Origin: an uncultured Holosporaceae bacterium | GTDB lineage: Bacteria; Pseudomonadota; Alphaproteobacteria; UBA3830; CASESI01 | DNA: 64,000 nt | Direction of reading: 5' to 3' | Assembly (NCBI GenBank): GCA_949290705.1 | Contig: CASESI010000022.1 | Span: 263,921-327,920, forward strand | Shown: positions 18,930 to 28,040 of the stretch, in pieces | Numbering within the stretch: position 1 is the first letter of the stretch | How the letters are laid out: every line of letters begins with the position of its first letter | Notes under the pieces: generated by a model | What the model saw: only the letters and a program-made list of their open reading frames with translations | The model's database searches: none | Told to the model about the DNA's origin: nothing | Program-made: the position numbers and the translations under genes

Positions 18930-19825
18930 TTACTCCTATACAAAATAAACATTTAATAGGACATGATAACATATTGATGTTTTTTGAAAAATTAATTAAG
19001 TGTGGGAAATTACATAATTCCTATATATTCGAAGGTGAATATGGAATAGGAAAAGAGACGGCAGCTTTATATATAACGAAGATGATAACTTGCAATGGAA
19101 ATGATGCTGTATTAGATGTTATTGCGAAGCGTATGCAGAATAATGTTTTAGAGAATTTTTATTACTTAAAAAAAGATGATGCAATTTTAATAGAAGACGC
19201 AAAATCAGTAATAGAGTTCCTTTCTAAAAAAACTACGGCAAGAAAATGTATAGTTATAGATTCTGCTGAAAATATGACAGTTCAGGCTGCAAATGCTATG
19301 CTGAAAGCTATTGAAGATGCGAAAGATACGACATTTTTTTTAATAACATCTTTTCCCGAAAGAATTATAAACACGATAAAGTCTAGATCAGTCGTACAGC
19401 ACTTCAAAGGATTAAATACAGAGAGTATCCAAAAAATTCTATCGGAATTAAATGTAGAAATTGATAATAATATTTTAGAAATTGTTCAGTTTTCTGTGGG
19501 GCTTATTTTAAAAATTGATGAATTGGAGAAAGAATATGGGTTCTTCAGCTTGTTAGTTAATAATATAGTTTCAAAACAAATTAAAATAGATACATCTTTT
19601 AAGGAAAATATCGATGTTGTAATGCAGATCATCTATCATATATTTGAAAAACTATTTTGTGGAAATTATTTTAGTTTTGCTAAATCGTTTATTGATGATG
19701 CTGAGAAGATAACCGCTTGCTACCAGAATGTTTGTGAGATGTATAAAAAATTTCAATTGTATAACTTTGATAAAGATGCTTTTTTAAATTATGTTTTTAA
19801 TGAAATAAATATTATTTCGTGTTAG
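18926..19825 (+). CDS. holB: DNA polymerase III delta-prime subunit (HolB)
   Basis: Clamp-loader AAA+ subunit. The 299-residue product has the opening GHDNILMFFEKLIKCGKLHN, a P-loop-like GEYGIGKET, then IDSAENMTVQAANAMLKAIE and SFPERIINTIKSRSVV, the latter being the sensor/SRC-type region of delta-prime and DnaX relatives. The zinc-binding cysteine cluster of many HolB proteins is not seen. Start ATG 18926 follows AAGGAA and overlaps the holA stop. It ends in a 14-base tail-to-tail overlap with fni. Confidence 0.88.
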   Translation: MITPIQNKHLIGHDNILMFFEKLIKCGKLHNSYIFEGEYGIGKETAALYITKMITCNGNDAVLDVIAKRMQNNVLENFYYLKKDDAILIEDAKSVIEFLSKKTTARKCIVIDSAENMTVQAANAMLKAIEDAKDTTFFLITSFPERIINTIKSRSVVQHFKGLNTESIQKILSELNVEIDNNILEIVQFSVGLILKIDELEKEYGFFSLLVNNIVSKQIKIDTSFKENIDVVMQIIYHIFEKLFCGNYFSFAKSFIDDAEKITACYQNVCEMYKKFQLYNFDKDAFLNYVFNEINIISC

Positions 19826-20822
19826 GTTTGAATTTTATTTTAGTTGTAGATTTTAATTCTTTGATAGATTTTACCCCTATGCTGAACATGCATATCTGTA
19901 GACTTTTTAGTAAGGTTAAATAATACTCATCAAGGTTATCTAGGTTTAATAAAAATCCTCTTGCAATACCAGTGATGTCCGCTCCGAGGGAAATTGCTTT
20001 TGCGATTTCTATGCCATTTCTAATACCACCACTTGCTATTTTGAGGATATTGATATTTTGTATGTCGTAAAGTGCATCAGCTGTTCTTATTCCTATCTCA
20101 TCAAAATCTTTAGCTACGTTTTGAATAATTTTATTTTCGCTTGATATACTCTCTATTTTTATCCAATCTGTTCCACCACGTCCGGCGACGTCTATGCAAC
20201 TAACACCAATATCAACAAGTTTTTGTGCAACATTTTTTGAGATACCAAACCCAACTTCTTTTACAATCACAGGTACGTTCACATTTTTACATAAGATTTC
20301 AATCTTAGAAAGTAAGTTATCAAAGTTTGTATTTCCAGAATTTTGAAATACTTCTTGCAATGGGTTTATATGTAATGCAACAGCATCAGCTTCAATTAAA
20401 TTGACTGCTTTTTTACAATGCTCAACTGTATATCCATAATTAAGTTGTACGGCACCAAGGTTTGCGAATAGTAGAATATCAGGAGCAAGCTTTCTTATAT
20501 TAAATCCTTTATTTAATAATGCGTCATTTTCAAGTAAAATTCTTTCACTTCCAATTCCCATAGCAATGCTGTAATTTTGGGCAAATTGTGCAAGTGTATT
20601 ATTAATTTGTATAGACTCATTGATTCCACCAGTAATTGCAGAAATCATTAACGGCATAGAAAGAGTTTTTCCAAGAAATGAAGTTGACGTATCTATATCA
20701 TCAAAATTAATTTCAGGAAACGCATTGTATTCAAAACGATAATCTTCAAAACCATTGGATAATTTAGATAAAATATTATCTCGCTTTGCTATTGTAATAT
20801 GGTTTAGCTTTCTGGTATTCAT
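19812..20822 (-). CDS. fni: Type 2 isopentenyl-diphosphate isomerase (FMN-dependent)
   Basis: Interconverts IPP and DMAPP for isoprenoid (undecaprenyl, quinone) synthesis using reduced FMN. The 336-residue protein has the family landmarks RKLNHITIAKRDN at the N-terminus, LMISAITGG, MGIGSERILLEN, VIVKEVGFGISKNVA, VAGRGGTDWIKIES and ASGGIRNGIEIAKAISLGAD. Start ATG 20822 overlaps the cmk stop by four bases (ATGA); an upstream TTG is not needed. The cmk-fni coupling suggests a single transcript. Confidence 0.93.
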   Translation of the reverse strand: MNTRKLNHITIAKRDNILSKLSNGFEDYRFEYNAFPEINFDDIDTSTSFLGKTLSMPLMISAITGGINESIQINNTLAQFAQNYSIAMGIGSERILLENDALLNKGFNIRKLAPDILLFANLGAVQLNYGYTVEHCKKAVNLIEADAVALHINPLQEVFQNSGNTNFDNLLSKIEILCKNVNVPVIVKEVGFGISKNVAQKLVDIGVSCIDVAGRGGTDWIKIESISSENKIIQNVAKDFDEIGIRTADALYDIQNINILKIASGGIRNGIEIAKAISLGADITGIARGFLLNLDNLDEYYLTLLKSLQICMFSIGVKSIKELKSTTKIKFKPNTK

Positions 20823-21478
20823 ATGCAATTACAATTGGAATATGATTTTTCTAAAATTGGTTTCACATAACTTACAACTTTACGAAATGATTCTCCAACA
20901 GTTAAGTCAGTTGTGTTCAACGTGAAATACATATCATTATTAGCTAAATTAGGAATAGTACGTGTTTGATCGCGTGTATCATGTTCTTTTAACATATCAA
21001 TGACTTGTTCAATAGAGTAGCCCTTTTGTAAGTCTAAAATTTTTCTCATTGCCCTTTCTTCAAGAGAGGCTTCCAAAAAAATTTTACAATCTGCATCTGG
21101 ACATACCACTGTACCTATATCACGTCCGTCAAGGATAGCCCCATTAAATTCATTTGGTGGGGAATAAGCAATTTTTCTTTGAATTTCCAATAAATATTCA
21201 CGTACAAGTTGATCCTGTGAAATAATAGATGCTGAGTCTGTAATACTTTCGTCCTTTAAGTTAAGGTCATTGATAATGGTCATAATATCAAAATTGGAAG
21301 TAATTATATCCGCACTTGATGAAAATTTTTCTATTTTTAGAAGATACGCAAAAGCTCTATACAAAAGACCTGTATCTAAGTAATAGAAATTAAAATATGC
21401 AGACAATTTTCGTGCGAGAGTTCCCTTACCACTTGCTGTGAGGCCATCAATTGCAATAATGGGCTTTATTTTTTTCAT
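20819..21478 (-). CDS. cmk: Cytidylate kinase
   Basis: Phosphorylates CMP and dCMP. The 219-residue product carries the P-loop IAIDGLTASGKGTLARKL and the CMP-kinase region LDTGLLYRAFAYL, then ILDGRDIGTVVCPDADCKIFLEAS. Two ATG codons two codons apart are possible starts (21484 and 21478); the second has the better distance from AGGGA. rpsA, the frequent downstream neighbour, is replaced by fni. Identity is secure. Confidence 0.94.
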   Translation of the reverse strand: MKKIKPIIAIDGLTASGKGTLARKLSAYFNFYYLDTGLLYRAFAYLLKIEKFSSSADIITSNFDIMTIINDLNLKDESITDSASIISQDQLVREYLLEIQRKIAYSPPNEFNGAILDGRDIGTVVCPDADCKIFLEASLEERAMRKILDLQKGYSIEQVIDMLKEHDTRDQTRTIPNLANNDMYFTLNTTDLTVGESFRKVVSYVKPILEKSYSNCNCI

Positions 21479-21611
21479 TATCATGTTCCCTAATATAAAT
21501 CAAAATATTTAAAAATAAACTAATATATATTACTACAATAATTTAAAAACAATTATTAATTTAAATAAAAATAATTTTTTTCTTATTCTTTATCTATATA
21601 TTTTGGGAAAA

Positions 21612-21842
21612 TCATATATGGTAAAATATCATTTTGTGGATGACAGTTAGCTTCTTCCAATGTATTGTATTCATTTTTTTTTGGGGGGGTAAATAATTTT
21701 TGTCTGCACTATTTTCTTGTTGCTCATTCAACTGAGTTGAATATGGCTGAATATTAAGATGTGTGTATTTATTATTATATAAACCATCTTCTGATGTATA
21801 TGCATTAAACGCAAAAACACACAATATACCAAAATATTTCAT
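21612..21842 (-). CDS. Small predicted secreted protein with C7A9 tract (frame uncertain)
   Basis: A 76-residue frame of unknown family, starting MKYFGILCVFAFNAYTSEDG, a signal-peptide-like segment behind a strong AGAGGT ribosome site. The coding strand runs through seven C and nine A (21674-21689). As written, the frame continues to KLTVIHKMIFYHI. One extra base in the tract instead gives a C-terminus NEYNTLEEANCHPQNDIL... ending at TAA 21583-21585 and a protein of 86 residues, which looks more protein-like. The true product may be the longer one, or both. It lies 55 bases after murA on the same strand. Confidence 0.55.
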   Translation of the reverse strand: MKYFGILCVFAFNAYTSEDGLYNNKYTHLNIQPYSTQLNEQQENSADKNYLPPQKKMNTIHWKKLTVIHKMIFYHI

Positions 21843-21897
21843 TTGTACCTCTAACTTTTTTAATTATGGAAATTTAATATTAATAATAAGTTAAATA

Positions 21898-23169
21898 TTA
21901 TTTTATTCTTTTTATTTTTGCATTGCATTTCGATAATTTTAATTCAACGTTCTCGTACCCGCGATCAATATGATAGACTCTGTTTATGGTTGTAATTCCA
22001 TTCGCAGAAAGTCCAGCCATTACTAGTGAGAAAGAAGCTCTCAGATCAGTAGCGATTACAGGTGCATTTTTAAAGTTTTTTATAGGTTTTATATGTGCTG
22101 TATTCCCTATCAGTGTTATGTCTGCTCCCATGCGAAGTAACTCTGGGACGTGCATAAATCTATTTTCCCAAATAGTTTCCTTTATATATGATTCAGAGCC
22201 GGCTTTACACATTGCGACCATTAGTTGTGCCTGTAAGTCAGTAGGAAATCCTGGAAATGGTTCCGTTTCAATTTGTATGCCGTGTAACAAATTGCTAGAG
22301 CGTTTTACATGTATGGTATTCGTATCAATAAAATCAATCTGCATTCCAATGCTGTGGTATAGTCCAATTGTATCTTCTGTTAATTTAGCTATGTTTTTCC
22401 CAGTCAAAATTAATTCACTTTCGTCAACTGTTCCAGCAGTAAGGATATATGTTCCTAATTCGATTCGATCAGAGATAATTTCGTGATTTGTTCCGTGTAA
22501 TGAAGTTTTGCCTTTAATGATAATTTCTCGTGAGTTCGAATACGATATCTCGGATCCCATAGAGTTGAGCATTTCTATCAGATCAACAATCTCAGGTTCT
22601 ATTGCTGCATTGATGATTTTTGTTTGTCCTTCTGCAAGTGTAGCTGCCATGATTATATTTTCTGTTCCTGTGACGGATACTTTTGGAAAAACAATTTCCG
22701 ATCCAATTAAATTATGAGAGCAAGATGCATTGATGTAACCTTCATCTATGTTGATATTAGCCCCCAAGTTTCTCAATCCAGTGATATGAAAATCCACAGG
22801 CCTGACACCGATCGCGCACCCTCCTGGTAATGATACTCTCGCCTTTTTGAATCTAGCAAGCAATGGGCCAAGTACAAGTACGGATGCACGCATCTTTCTG
22901 ACTAAATCATATGGCGCTTCAAAATTTTGAATGGATTTTGAGCAAATTGTCAGTGTATGATTTGATGGATCAAAATCAACTTCTGCGCCTAGTAATTGCA
23001 ATAATTTAAGCAAAGTATGAACATCAGAAAGGTTTGGAACATTGTTCAGAGTGACTGGTTCGTCAGTTAAAATTGTTGCTGCAATAAGGGGAAGAGTAGC
23101 ATTTTTTGCTCCACTTATTGTTATATTTCCATTAAGAGGTATTCCTCCAGATATTTCTATTTTATCCAT
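21898..23169 (-). CDS. murA: UDP-N-acetylglucosamine 1-carboxyvinyltransferase (MurA)
   Basis: First committed step of peptidoglycan precursor synthesis, adding enolpyruvate to UDP-GlcNAc. The 423-residue protein has the two EPT repeats, Lys22-Asn23 in the GAKNATLP motif, and the active-site Cys118 in LPGGCAIGVRPVD (Cys is the fosfomycin target). Start ATG 23169 overlaps the metG end by eight bases, so the two are probably co-transcribed. It shows that the cell keeps peptidoglycan synthesis. Confidence 0.97.
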   Translation of the reverse strand: MDKIEISGGIPLNGNITISGAKNATLPLIAATILTDEPVTLNNVPNLSDVHTLLKLLQLLGAEVDFDPSNHTLTICSKSIQNFEAPYDLVRKMRASVLVLGPLLARFKKARVSLPGGCAIGVRPVDFHITGLRNLGANINIDEGYINASCSHNLIGSEIVFPKVSVTGTENIIMAATLAEGQTKIINAAIEPEIVDLIEMLNSMGSEISYSNSREIIIKGKTSLHGTNHEIISDRIELGTYILTAGTVDESELILTGKNIAKLTEDTIGLYHSIGMQIDFIDTNTIHVKRSSNLLHGIQIETEPFPGFPTDLQAQLMVAMCKAGSESYIKETIWENRFMHVPELLRMGADITLIGNTAHIKPIKNFKNAPVIATDLRASFSLVMAGLSANGITTINRVYHIDRGYENVELKLSKCNAKIKRIK

Positions 23170-24712
23170 TATTGACCTTCTTATTATCTATTTTATTAAA
23201 TATAGGTGTAGGTTTTTCCAGTGGTAATCCTTCGTAAATTGTATTTAAGACATTTTCATTGATCTCACTAATTCCGACGAATGATAAAGCTTTTTTTGCT
23301 GATTCCGGAATGAATGGATATAAGAAAATTGATATGTCAATTATTACTTTTATTAACTCAGAGATGACATCATTAAATTTTTGAAGATCTGTTTTTATCA
23401 ATTTCCAAGGTTCAGTCGTGTTTACATATTTATTTGCAATTGAAATTATATCAAACACGGCTTTCAGGTATTCTGTTAATAATCCATCATTGATATATTT
23501 TTTTAAAGTTTCCTTTAATTTTATTGTTTTTGATGAAATTTCACTATCAATATTTTTTGACAAATCAAATGATCTTGATAATTTAAATATTCCATTGATT
23601 GCGACTTTATTAGCTAATGTAAGAACTCTATGTACTAAATTTCCATAATCATTACATAAATCATAATTAATTTTATCTACAAAACCATTCTCTGAAAAGT
23701 TGCAATCATACCCAAAGTTTGATTCTTTAAATAAGAAATACCTAAATTCATCACATCCATATTTATTTACGATTTGTATAGGATCCACTGTATTACCGAG
23801 AGATTTTGACATCTTTTGCCCATCAACGGTCCACCATCCGTGTACAAATAATCGTTTTGGAGGATTAATATCAGCTGCTATCAAGAAAGCTGGCCAATAG
23901 ACAGCGTGAAATTTTAGTATATCTTTTCCTAATAAATGTATAGATTCATCCCAATATTCTTTCGCATGTTCAGAGTATTCGATTTTTGATGGATCAGATC
24001 CCAAATAATTAATTGCTGATATATAATTACACAAAGCATCAAGCCAGACATATATAACATGTTTTGGGTCTTTTGTGACAGGAATGCCCCACGTAAATGA
24101 TGTTCTTGATATAGATAAATCTTTAAGTCCAGATTTTACAAAGCTCACAACTTCTTTCATATAAGATGATGGTTTAATAAAATCAGGATGAGATTTGTAA
24201 AAATTTAATAATTTATCTTGAAACGCAGACAACTTAAAAAAATAACTCTCTTCCTTTAAAAATTCTAGTGAATTTCCATTTTGATCCTTCCCGTCATTTA
24301 CCTCATTATCTGGGATAAAAGCTTCATCTTTTTGGCTATACCATCCTTTATAAAATGATTTATATATGTATCCTTTCTCTTCCAGTAATTGCCACATTTT
24401 TAATACAGTTTGCTTGTGATTTTCGTCTGTTGTTCGAATAAAGTAATTGTAGGACAAGTTCAATGTGTCTTTTAAATTTCTAAATTGGGAAGATATTTCA
24501 TTGCAAAAATCTTGTGTATTGATATTTAATTTTTCAGCGCTTTTTTGCACTTTTTGTCCGTGTTCATCTGTTCCTGTTAAGAACATTACATTTTCAGTTC
24601 GTTCAAAAATTCTATAAAATCTTGCAATGACGTCTGCAGCTATGCTCGTATATGCATGGCCGATGTGAGGTTTATCATTTACATAGTAAATAGGAGTAGT
24701 TATATATTTCAT
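23162..24712 (-). CDS. metG: Methionyl-tRNA synthetase
   Basis: Class I synthetase charging tRNA-Met. The 516-residue product has PHIGHAYTSIAADVIARF near the N-terminus, GTDEHGQKV, and KMSKSLGNTVDP. The connective-peptide zinc knuckle cysteines of E. coli MetG are absent, as in the shorter bacterial type, and the C-terminal tRNA-binding domain is missing too. Both absences are normal variants. It overlaps murA by eight bases. Confidence 0.97.
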   Translation of the reverse strand: MKYITTPIYYVNDKPHIGHAYTSIAADVIARFYRIFERTENVMFLTGTDEHGQKVQKSAEKLNINTQDFCNEISSQFRNLKDTLNLSYNYFIRTTDENHKQTVLKMWQLLEEKGYIYKSFYKGWYSQKDEAFIPDNEVNDGKDQNGNSLEFLKEESYFFKLSAFQDKLLNFYKSHPDFIKPSSYMKEVVSFVKSGLKDLSISRTSFTWGIPVTKDPKHVIYVWLDALCNYISAINYLGSDPSKIEYSEHAKEYWDESIHLLGKDILKFHAVYWPAFLIAADINPPKRLFVHGWWTVDGQKMSKSLGNTVDPIQIVNKYGCDEFRYFLFKESNFGYDCNFSENGFVDKINYDLCNDYGNLVHRVLTLANKVAINGIFKLSRSFDLSKNIDSEISSKTIKLKETLKKYINDGLLTEYLKAVFDIISIANKYVNTTEPWKLIKTDLQKFNDVISELIKVIIDISIFLYPFIPESAKKALSFVGISEINENVLNTIYEGLPLEKPTPIFNKIDNKKVNNG

Positions 24713-24799
24713 TAGTGATTAAAAAAACTAAGACAATTCTAACAGAGAATTGTACAAATTTCAAAATCACATTCAAATGGGATTAAAAAAATAGAAAAA

Positions 24800-26398
24800 T
24801 TATTTTCTACGTAAAAATGCCGGAATATCTAAATCTTCTTCATCACGCTTTTGTTGATCTTTTTTTTGAGCATAACCACGGACATCAGAATCAATACCTG
24901 ACTTATCATTGTTTCCAGAAGAATTCGTGGACTGTTTTTTGTTCCCAGAGATCAGGCTCGACAATCTTCCAAAAAATGTTTTCTTCTTTTCGATTACAGG
25001 TGGAAAAACTTGCCTTGAATCTTCAGAAAATTGCTCATCTGATTTCGTATCATTTTCCACTAAATGCAACCCATCCCTGACAGATTGAGTATTTCCTTGT
25101 TGCAAATCACTAGATCCATTCGAAAATCCATTTAATTGATCCTCATTGGCGTAAGTGTCATGATAGTTGCTAGAAAATTCCCTCGATGCCATAGAAACAT
25201 CCGATCCGACAACTTGTGAATTATTAACAATATCTTGGTCATCATCTTGTCCTAAAAGTTGACGAATTTGCGCCGTCCTAGAAGAAGATTTGTCGTTAGC
25301 AGAGTCAATACCTGTCGCAACAACGGACACACGCATATGACCTTCCAAATTAGCATCGAATGTGGATCCAAAAATAATATTTGCATCAGGGTCAACCTCG
25401 TCTCTGATCCTGTTGGCAGCTTCATCAACCTCATACAACGTCATGTCATATCCGCCAGTGATATTAATAAGTACACCTTTTGCTCCTTTCATCGAAACAT
25501 CATCGAGCAATGGATTTGAGATAGCGGCTTCGGCGGCCATAATAGCTTTATTCTCACCTTCAGCATCTCCAGTTCCCATCATAGCTTTTCCCATTTCGCT
25601 CATAACGGAACGTATATCCGCAAAATCAAGGTTTATAAGACCTGGCATGACCATCAAATCAGTTACTCCCCTAACACCAGCGCTTAAGACGTTATCGGCC
25701 ATTTTGAATGCATCGGCAAATGTTGTTTTTTCATTGGCAATCCTGAACAAATTCTGATTAGGGATGATCAGCAGTGTATCGACAAACTTTTGTAATTCGG
25801 TGATTCCCTTTTCGGCTAGTCTCATACGGTGCGTTCCTTCAAAATGGAAAGGTTTTGTGACAACGCCAATTGTTAATATACCTTGCTCTTTTGCGAGTTT
25901 CGCAATAACAGGGGCTGCTCCTGTTCCTGTACCTCCACCCATACCGGCAGTGATGAAAACCATATTACTACCGTACAAATACTCTTGAATTTCTTCCTTT
26001 GCTTCCTCTGCGGCAGCTCTTCCAACATCAGGTCTTGAGCCAGCGCCAAGTCCACGAGTAATCGTAATGCCTAATTGTATCCTTTTGTCAGCAATTGATT
26101 GTGCAATAGCTTGAGCATCTGTATTTGCAATAACAAAATCACAACCCTCAACATTTGTGGCAATCATGTTATTAACAGCATTCCCACCGGCACCACCAAC
26201 ACCAAAAACAGTAATTTTGGGTCTTAATTCATAGTCACTTTTGTTTTTTAAGGCATCAATTTTTCCACTCATTGGCCTAAAATCATTTTTTTTCGAAAAA
26301 GGATCTGAACTCATCGAGGTAGTTTTGGTAGACTGAAACATATTATCAAGATTGTTCACTCCACCAATATTTTGCATTTTATCATCAATTGTTGTCAT
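24800..26398 (-). CDS. ftsZ: Cell division protein FtsZ
   Basis: Tubulin-like GTPase that forms the division ring. The globular domain includes [15 protein letters not shown], the tubulin signature [13 protein letters not shown] and the T7 loop [12 protein letters not shown] long, low-complexity Ser/Asp/Gln-rich linker follows (about residues 360-515), ending in the conserved tail peptide [11 protein letters not shown], which binds FtsA/ZipA-type partners. At 532 residues it is long, as in other Alphaproteobacteria. ftsA and ftsQ are not adjacent. The ribosome site is weak, and the start could also be Met8. Confidence 0.97.
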   Translation of the reverse strand: MTTIDDKMQNIGGVNNLDNMFQSTKTTSMSSDPFSKKNDFRPMSGKIDALKNKSDYELRPKITVFGVGGAGGNAVNNMIATNVEGCDFVIANTDAQAIAQSIADKRIQLGITITRGLGAGSRPDVGRAAAEEAKEEIQEYLYGSNMVFITAGMGGGTGTGAAPVIAKLAKEQGILTIGVVTKPFHFEGTHRMRLAEKGITELQKFVDTLLIIPNQNLFRIANEKTTFADAFKMADNVLSAGVRGVTDLMVMPGLINLDFADIRSVMSEMGKAMMGTGDAEGENKAIMAAEAAISNPLLDDVSMKGAKGVLINITGGYDMTLYEVDEAANRIRDEVDPDANIIFGSTFDANLEGHMRVSVVATGIDSANDKSSSRTAQIRQLLGQDDDQDIVNNSQVVGSDVSMASREFSSNYHDTYANEDQLNGFSNGSSDLQQGNTQSVRDGLHLVENDTKSDEQFSEDSRQVFPPVIEKKKTFFGRLSSLISGNKKQSTNSSGNNDKSGIDSDVRGYAQKKDQQKRDEEDLDIPAFLRRK

Positions 26399-26500
26399 AG
26401 TAAATAGCTAGCCGATTACAACTCTCGCTATTCTAACATAAATAAATCAGCTATTCAAAGGGTTTTTTCGTTATAAAAATACAAAAAAGAAAAAATATAA

Positions 26501-27889
26501 TTATATGTGAATTGCCATTCCGAAAGCATTAAGTACGGATTCATGCATCATTTCAGACAGTGTTGGATGTGGGAAAATAGCTTCAATAAGCTCTGCTTCC
26601 GTAGATTCCAATGTTTTTGCAATACCAAATCCTTGAATCAATTCTGTTACTTCTGCTCCTATCATATGTGCTCCTAAAAGTTCCCCGGTTTTTGCATCAA
26701 AAATTGTTTTTATAAGACCATTAGGTTCTCCCATGGCGATTGCCTTTCCATTTCCAATAAATGGGAATTTTCCCACACGTATATCACTTTTTCGCTCAAT
26801 TGCTTCTTGTTCAGTTAAACCAATACTTGCGACTTGTGGGATTGAGTATACACAAGCTGGGATAGAGTCTCTTTTAATAGGATGGCATTTCAATCCTTTT
26901 GCATGCTCTGCAACCATAACACCTTCGTGACTTGCTTTGTGAGCCAACCATGGTGCATTTGCTACATCTCCTATTGCGTAAACGCCAGGTTCATTTGTCA
27001 TGCAAAAGTCATCGACAATGATATGTCCGCGATCTGTTTTTACATTAGTATTTTCAAGTCCTATATTGTCAATGTTACATTGTATTCCCATAGCGAGAAT
27101 TACAACCTCGGCTGTCAGTTCTTGCTCTTTATTATCCTTATTGACTGTTACAGTAACGGAATTACCATTATCCTTAAATCTGATAAGAGATGCTGATGTT
27201 AAGATTTTTATACCTTGTTTTTTAAAAGAGTCTTCTGCAATCTTAGAGATATCTGAATCTTCAAGTGGCATAATTCGGTCCTGCATTTCACAAATTGTGA
27301 CATCCGATCCCATTGTGTTATAAAAACTTGCGAATTCTACCCCGATGGCACCTGATCCTATTACGATTAATGATTTAGGTAGTTTATCAAGAATCATTGC
27401 CTCGCGGGATGTGATAATGTTTTTATAATTTGGTTCAAGTCCTTTTATAACTTTTGGTCTTGCACCTGTTGCGATTACTATATGTTTTGCTGAATATTCT
27501 GCTAATTTTCCATCATCTAATTTAACGCTAATTTTACTGTTTCCTAATAATTTTGCTTCTCCTTTTACGACAGTGACCTTATTTTTTTTTAAAAGGTGTG
27601 TCACTCCTGTAGATAGTTTTTTAGAGACTTCACGAGACCTTTGGATGATAGAGTTAAAATCAAACGAATATTTAACATCAAACCCATAGTCTTTTGCGTG
27701 ATCCATGACATTTTTAAATTCAGCAGATCTTAGCAAAGCCTTGGTTGGAATACATCCCCAATTTAAACAAACTCCGCCAAGCGCATCTTTCTCTATTAAT
27801 GCTACTTTCATTCCAAGTTGAGCGGCTCTGATTGCAGATACGTAACCACCTGGGCCACCGCCGACTACTATAAAATCAAAATTTTCCAT
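26501..27889 (-). CDS. lpd: Dihydrolipoyl dehydrogenase (E3)
   Basis: Flavoprotein that reoxidises dihydrolipoamide in the pyruvate and 2-oxoglutarate dehydrogenase complexes. The 462-residue product starts with the FAD motif VVGGGPGGYVSAIRAAQLG, has the redox pair Cys41/Cys46 in GGVCLNWGCIPTKAL, the NAD motif VIGSGAIGVEFASF, and the C-terminal His-Glu segment IFPHPTLSEMMHE. Start ATG 27889 is set by AGGA nine bases ahead; the frame extends 18 codons further up without support. No E1 or E2 genes are adjacent. Confidence 0.96.
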   Translation of the reverse strand: MENFDFIVVGGGPGGYVSAIRAAQLGMKVALIEKDALGGVCLNWGCIPTKALLRSAEFKNVMDHAKDYGFDVKYSFDFNSIIQRSREVSKKLSTGVTHLLKKNKVTVVKGEAKLLGNSKISVKLDDGKLAEYSAKHIVIATGARPKVIKGLEPNYKNIITSREAMILDKLPKSLIVIGSGAIGVEFASFYNTMGSDVTICEMQDRIMPLEDSDISKIAEDSFKKQGIKILTSASLIRFKDNGNSVTVTVNKDNKEQELTAEVVILAMGIQCNIDNIGLENTNVKTDRGHIIVDDFCMTNEPGVYAIGDVANAPWLAHKASHEGVMVAEHAKGLKCHPIKRDSIPACVYSIPQVASIGLTEQEAIERKSDIRVGKFPFIGNGKAIAMGEPNGLIKTIFDAKTGELLGAHMIGAEVTELIQGFGIAKTLESTEAELIEAIFPHPTLSEMMHESVLNAFGMAIHI

Positions 27890-27996
27890 TTTTTGAAATC
27901 CTAAAATATAAATAATACTATTAGATATTACTATAAATTTCAAAGTTATAATTTTTTCTTAATTCTTGAAAAATAAGTATTTGATGGAAAATTTCG

Positions 27997-28005
27997 TGTT
28001 ATAAT
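27997..28005 (+). promoter_or_regulatory. Extended -10 promoter for alaS
   Basis: TGTTATAAT is a perfect -10 hexamer with a TGn extension, 35 bases before the alaS start. The -35 position (about 27977-27982) has only GTATTT, which fits an extended -10 promoter that needs little -35 contact. Confidence 0.5.
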
Positions 28006-28040
28006 TCAAAAACTATATTTTTTAAATGGGAGCCCATTTT

